8,023 bases of DNA. It comes from Candidatus Sulfopaludibacter sp. SbA3 (GTDB lineage: Bacteria > Acidobacteriota > Terriglobia > 2-12-FULL-54-10). The notes below the pieces were generated by a model. It was not told where the DNA came from. It made no database searches and saw nothing but the letters and a program-made list of their open reading frames with translations. A program made the position numbers and the translations under genes. The DNA is taken from contig CAMBEY010000130.1 in NCBI GenBank assembly GCA_945865705.1, forward strand, positions 1 to 8,023, read 5' to 3'. Positions 6,465 through 8,023 of this stretch are shown one piece after another; position 1 is the first letter of the stretch; each line of letters opens with the position of its first letter.

Positions 6465-7394
6465 ATGAGATTTGCTACATTTTCGCTGCCGGATGATTCG
6501 CACCCGCGCTTGGGTGTGGTCTCGGCAACGCATATCGCTGAGCTGCGCGCCGCGCTCGGCCCGCAATGGAAAGGCAAAGGACCGGTGCCCGGCAGCATGT
6601 TGGAACTGATTGACGGCGGGCCAACCATGTGGACGCCATTGTTGGCCGCTGTGACGGAATCGCTGGCAGGGTTGAGCAGGAACAGCGAAGCGAAGCTGAT
6701 CGATAGTGTGCGGCTCCACGCGCCCATTCCGCGCCCGCGCAAGAACGTCATGTGCCTGGGCCTGAATTATCTGAGCCACCTGGAAGAGTCCGCGCGCGCG
6801 CGCGGTCGCGAGGCCAAAATTCCCGAAGTGCCGGTGATCTTCACTAAGTCGCCCACTGCCGTCAATGGGCCATACGATCCCATACACTGGGACACGGCGG
6901 CGACGCAGCAGGTGGATTACGAAGTGGAGCTGGGCGTGGTGATCGGCACGGCGGGCAAGAATATCGCGCGGGCCAATGCAATGGATCACATCTTTGGCTA
7001 TACGGTCATCAACGACGTCTCGGCGCGCGACCTTCAGTTGCGCCACATGCAGTGGTTCAAGGGCAAGAGTCTTGACGGTTTCTGCCCGATGGGTCCGGTG
7101 CTGGTCACGCGCGACGAGTTCGGCGACCCGCAGAACAAGGCCATCTCACTGCACGTCAACGGCGTCGAGAAACAAAACTCGAATACGTCGCGGATGATCT
7201 TCCCGGTGGACGTCATCATTGAGCAACTCTCGAAGGGCATGACGCTGGAGCCGGGCGACGTGATCTCTACCGGCACGCCCGAGGGCGTCGGCCTGGGCCG
7301 CACTCCACCCGAGTATTTGAACGACGGCGACGTGGTGGAGGCGCGCGTGGAGGGCATCGGCGCGCTCAAGAATCGCGTCACCGTGATTCGCTGA
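6465..7394 (+). CDS. Fumarylacetoacetate hydrolase (FAH) family protein
   Basis: FAH-fold enzymes use a divalent metal to cleave, hydrate, isomerise or decarboxylate beta-dicarbonyl and 2-keto acid substrates, for example in aromatic or tyrosine catabolism or as acylpyruvases and oxaloacetate decarboxylases. The 309-residue product has an N-terminal domain (MRFATF to about 85) and the C-terminal catalytic domain. Visible there are NVMCLGLNYLSH (H105), PVIFTKSPTAVNGP, the metal ligands E153 and E155 in VDYEVELGVVIG and D184 in VINDVSARD, FKGKSLDGFCPMGP (198-211), and ISTGTPEGVGLG near the C-terminus. All expected ligands are present, so it is probably active; the substrate cannot be assigned. 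The start at 6465 is supported by AAGGAG 11 bases upstream. It follows the CYTH gene by 41 bases. No catabolic partner gene is in the window, so operon context gives no clue to the substrate. Confidence 0.93.
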   Translation: MRFATFSLPDDSHPRLGVVSATHIAELRAALGPQWKGKGPVPGSMLELIDGGPTMWTPLLAAVTESLAGLSRNSEAKLIDSVRLHAPIPRPRKNVMCLGLNYLSHLEESARARGREAKIPEVPVIFTKSPTAVNGPYDPIHWDTAATQQVDYEVELGVVIGTAGKNIARANAMDHIFGYTVINDVSARDLQLRHMQWFKGKSLDGFCPMGPVLVTRDEFGDPQNKAISLHVNGVEKQNSNTSRMIFPVDVIIEQLSKGMTLEPGDVISTGTPEGVGLGRTPPEYLNDGDVVEARVEGIGALKNRVTVIR

Positions 7395-7411
7395 TCGCCC
7401 GAGTTCTCCCG

Positions 7412-7440
7412 TTGGGCCAGGCCGTGGTAAGCGGTACAAT
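7412..7440 (+). promoter_or_regulatory. Putative sigma-70-type promoter for the small exported protein
   Basis: TTGGGC (7412-7417) and TACAAT (7435-7440, five of six matches to TATAAT) are spaced by 17 bases. This would start transcription near 7447, giving a leader of about 55 bases before the ATG at 7503. It lies just after the FAH-family stop and fits a monocistronic unit ended by the palindrome at 7881-7957. The match is by eye only. Confidence 0.5.
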
Positions 7441-7485
7441 TACTTAGCAATGTATTTCAACTGGCATTATCCCGATTGCATCTGT

Positions 7486-7493
7486 GAGAGAGG
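7486..7493 (+). promoter_or_regulatory. Shine-Dalgarno sequence deciding the exported-protein start
   Basis: GAGAGAGG ends 9 bases before ATG 7503 but directly touches ATG 7494, which favours 7503 as the start. Confidence 0.65.
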
Positions 7494-7502
7494 ATGAACC
7501 AT

Positions 7503-7859
7503 ATGAAGATGAACAAGAAAGTTCTTGGATTGGCGCTGGCCACGCTGTGGCTTACGGCGAGTGTCGCCCTGATCGCGCAAGTGAAGGCGGAAGCGAAGGC
7601 ACATCAGACGCTGACGGGCGTGGTCAGCAACACCCACTGTGGCCTGAAGCACTCCACCGCCAACGCGGGTGACGCCGGCTGCGTCAACATGTGCGTGAAG
7701 AACAACAACGCCAGCTATGCGCTGATCTCCGGCGGCAAGCTTTACAAGCTGGAAGGCATGACCCCGGAGCTGACCAAGCTGGCTGGACTGAACGCCAAGC
7801 TGACCGGCCACGTCTCGGGCGAAAGCATGCAGGTCGAAAAAGTGGAAGCCGGCAAGTAG
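7503..7859 (+). CDS. Small exported cysteine-containing protein, possibly DUF5818-like
   Basis: This is a 118-residue protein with an N-terminal signal peptide: basic MKMNKK, a hydrophobic core at about 7-25 and possible cleavage after A29 or A31 (VKA-EA). The mature part of about 85 residues has LTGVVSNTHCGLKH (H45, C46, H50), GCVNMCVK (C60 and C64, a CxxxC), SYALISGGKLYKLEG, and KLTGHVSGESMQVEKVEA. This pattern resembles small secreted proteins of Acidobacteriota that I associate with DUF5818, with an OB-like beta fold; that assignment is from memory. No enzymatic role is known to me. I chose ATG 7503 because GAGAGAGG (7486-7493) lies 9 bases upstream; the ATG at 7494 directly abuts it, too close for initiation. 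It has its own promoter-like sequence and a downstream terminator-like palindrome, so it is probably transcribed alone. Confidence 0.8.
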   Translation: MKMNKKVLGLALATLWLTASVALIAQVKAEAKAHQTLTGVVSNTHCGLKHSTANAGDAGCVNMCVKNNNASYALISGGKLYKLEGMTPELTKLAGLNAKLTGHVSGESMQVEKVEAGK

Positions 7860-7880
7860 TCTGGTTCTGATCTTACAGTG

Positions 7881-7957
7881 CCGCGACCGTAAGCGAGCGG
7901 GGGTGCGTCCGAAATGTTTGACCCACTCCCGTCTCACTTGGGTCGCGGTTGCTTTTT
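7881..7957 (+). terminator. Long imperfect palindrome with T-tract, likely intrinsic terminator
   Basis: Arms 7881-7905 and 7924-7948 pair almost throughout: a perfect outer CCGCGACC/GGTCGCGG, then AAG.GAG with CTC.CTT, then CGGGGGTG with CACTCCCG (one G-T wobble). One small internal loop, one C-A mismatch and one bulged T interrupt it; I count 21 Watson-Crick pairs. The loop is 18 bases, and TTGCTTTTT follows the stem. It begins 22 bases after the stop of the exported-protein gene, which fits an intrinsic terminator. The stem is longer than usual, so it may also be a dispersed palindromic repeat used as a terminator. Confidence 0.65.
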
Positions 7958-7975
7958 CAACAAAACGGGCCGATG

Positions 7976-8000
7976 AATTTCGGAATCAGGCGAAATTTTT
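7976..8000 (+). terminator. Weak hairpin with T-run downstream of the main palindrome
   Basis: AATTTCG (7976-7982) pairs with CGAAATT (7991-7997) over 7 bp around an 8-base loop, and the right arm runs into five Ts (7996-8000). The stem is AT-rich and weak. It could be a backup terminator in tandem with the palindrome 19 bases upstream, or chance. Confidence 0.3.
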
Positions 8001-8006
8001 GTCGGC

Positions 8007-8023
8007 TGTCATCCTGAGCGGCC
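8007..8023 (+). repeat. Partial second copy of the TGTCATCCTGAGC repeat, cut by window end
   Basis: TGTCATCCTGAGC at 8007-8019 is identical to the minus-strand reading of the right arm of the palindrome at 3608-3620, and matches its left arm with one T-C difference. The window ends before any second arm could be seen. The 164 bases from 7860 to the end hold no gene, only this repeat and the two hairpins before it. Confidence 0.65.

Noticed and set aside
6425..6496. 23-residue open frame overlapping the FAH-family start
   Set aside because: No Shine-Dalgarno sequence, no known peptide, and it overlaps a real start; most likely chance.
7467..7937. 156-residue minus-strand open frame over the exported-protein gene
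   Set aside because: It lies antisense to a gene with a signal peptide, Shine-Dalgarno and promoter-like sequence, and runs into the terminator palindrome; no family resemblance.
1..8023. Defence system, prophage or mobile island
   Set aside because: All genes are housekeeping or common metabolic families on one strand; no transposase, integrase, toxin-antitoxin or nuclease signature is seen.

Overview
The window is GC-rich bacterial chromosomal DNA with dense, one-directional coding. All eight genes lie on the + strand. The order infB - ylxP (DUF503) - rbfA - truB is the downstream part of the widespread nusA/infB translation operon. The gene families, the GC-rich coding, a small exported Cys protein of a type I associate with Acidobacteriota, and palindromic repeats of the TGTCATCCTGAGC type together suggest an acidobacterium or a similar soil bacterium. 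That placement is inference: no rRNA or taxon-specific marker is present.

Layout. Positions 1-2765 hold infB, cut at its 5' end by the window edge and carrying a long Pro/Ala-rich N-terminal extension. Then come ylxP (2824-3105) and rbfA (3146-3529). A perfect-looking hairpin repeat (3581-3623) separates rbfA from truB (3654-4607). After a 111-base gap come a long-chain all-trans polyprenyl diphosphate synthase (4719-5750), a CYTH-domain triphosphate-processing protein (5770-6423) and a fumarylacetoacetate-hydrolase-family enzyme (6465-7394). A promoter-like sequence (7412-7440) precedes a small exported cysteine protein (7503-7859). That gene is followed by a long imperfect palindrome with a T-tract (7881-7957), which probably ends its transcription. 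The last bases (8007-8023) begin a second copy of the repeat seen upstream of truB.

How the genes work together. The first four act in translation: initiator tRNA recruitment (IF-2), 30S maturation (RbfA), tRNA U55 pseudouridylation (TruB) and an uncharacterised partner (YlxP). The polyprenyl synthase makes the isoprenoid tail for quinones or a related lipid. The CYTH and FAH-family enzymes have no evident link to translation and are probably just co-transcribed or adjacent.

There is no mobile element, CRISPR array, tRNA, rRNA or phage gene. I see no convincing new multi-gene system. The points most worth following are the two palindromic repeat elements, the small exported Cys/His protein, the repeat-built insertion in the CYTH protein and an AT-rich patch inside truB.
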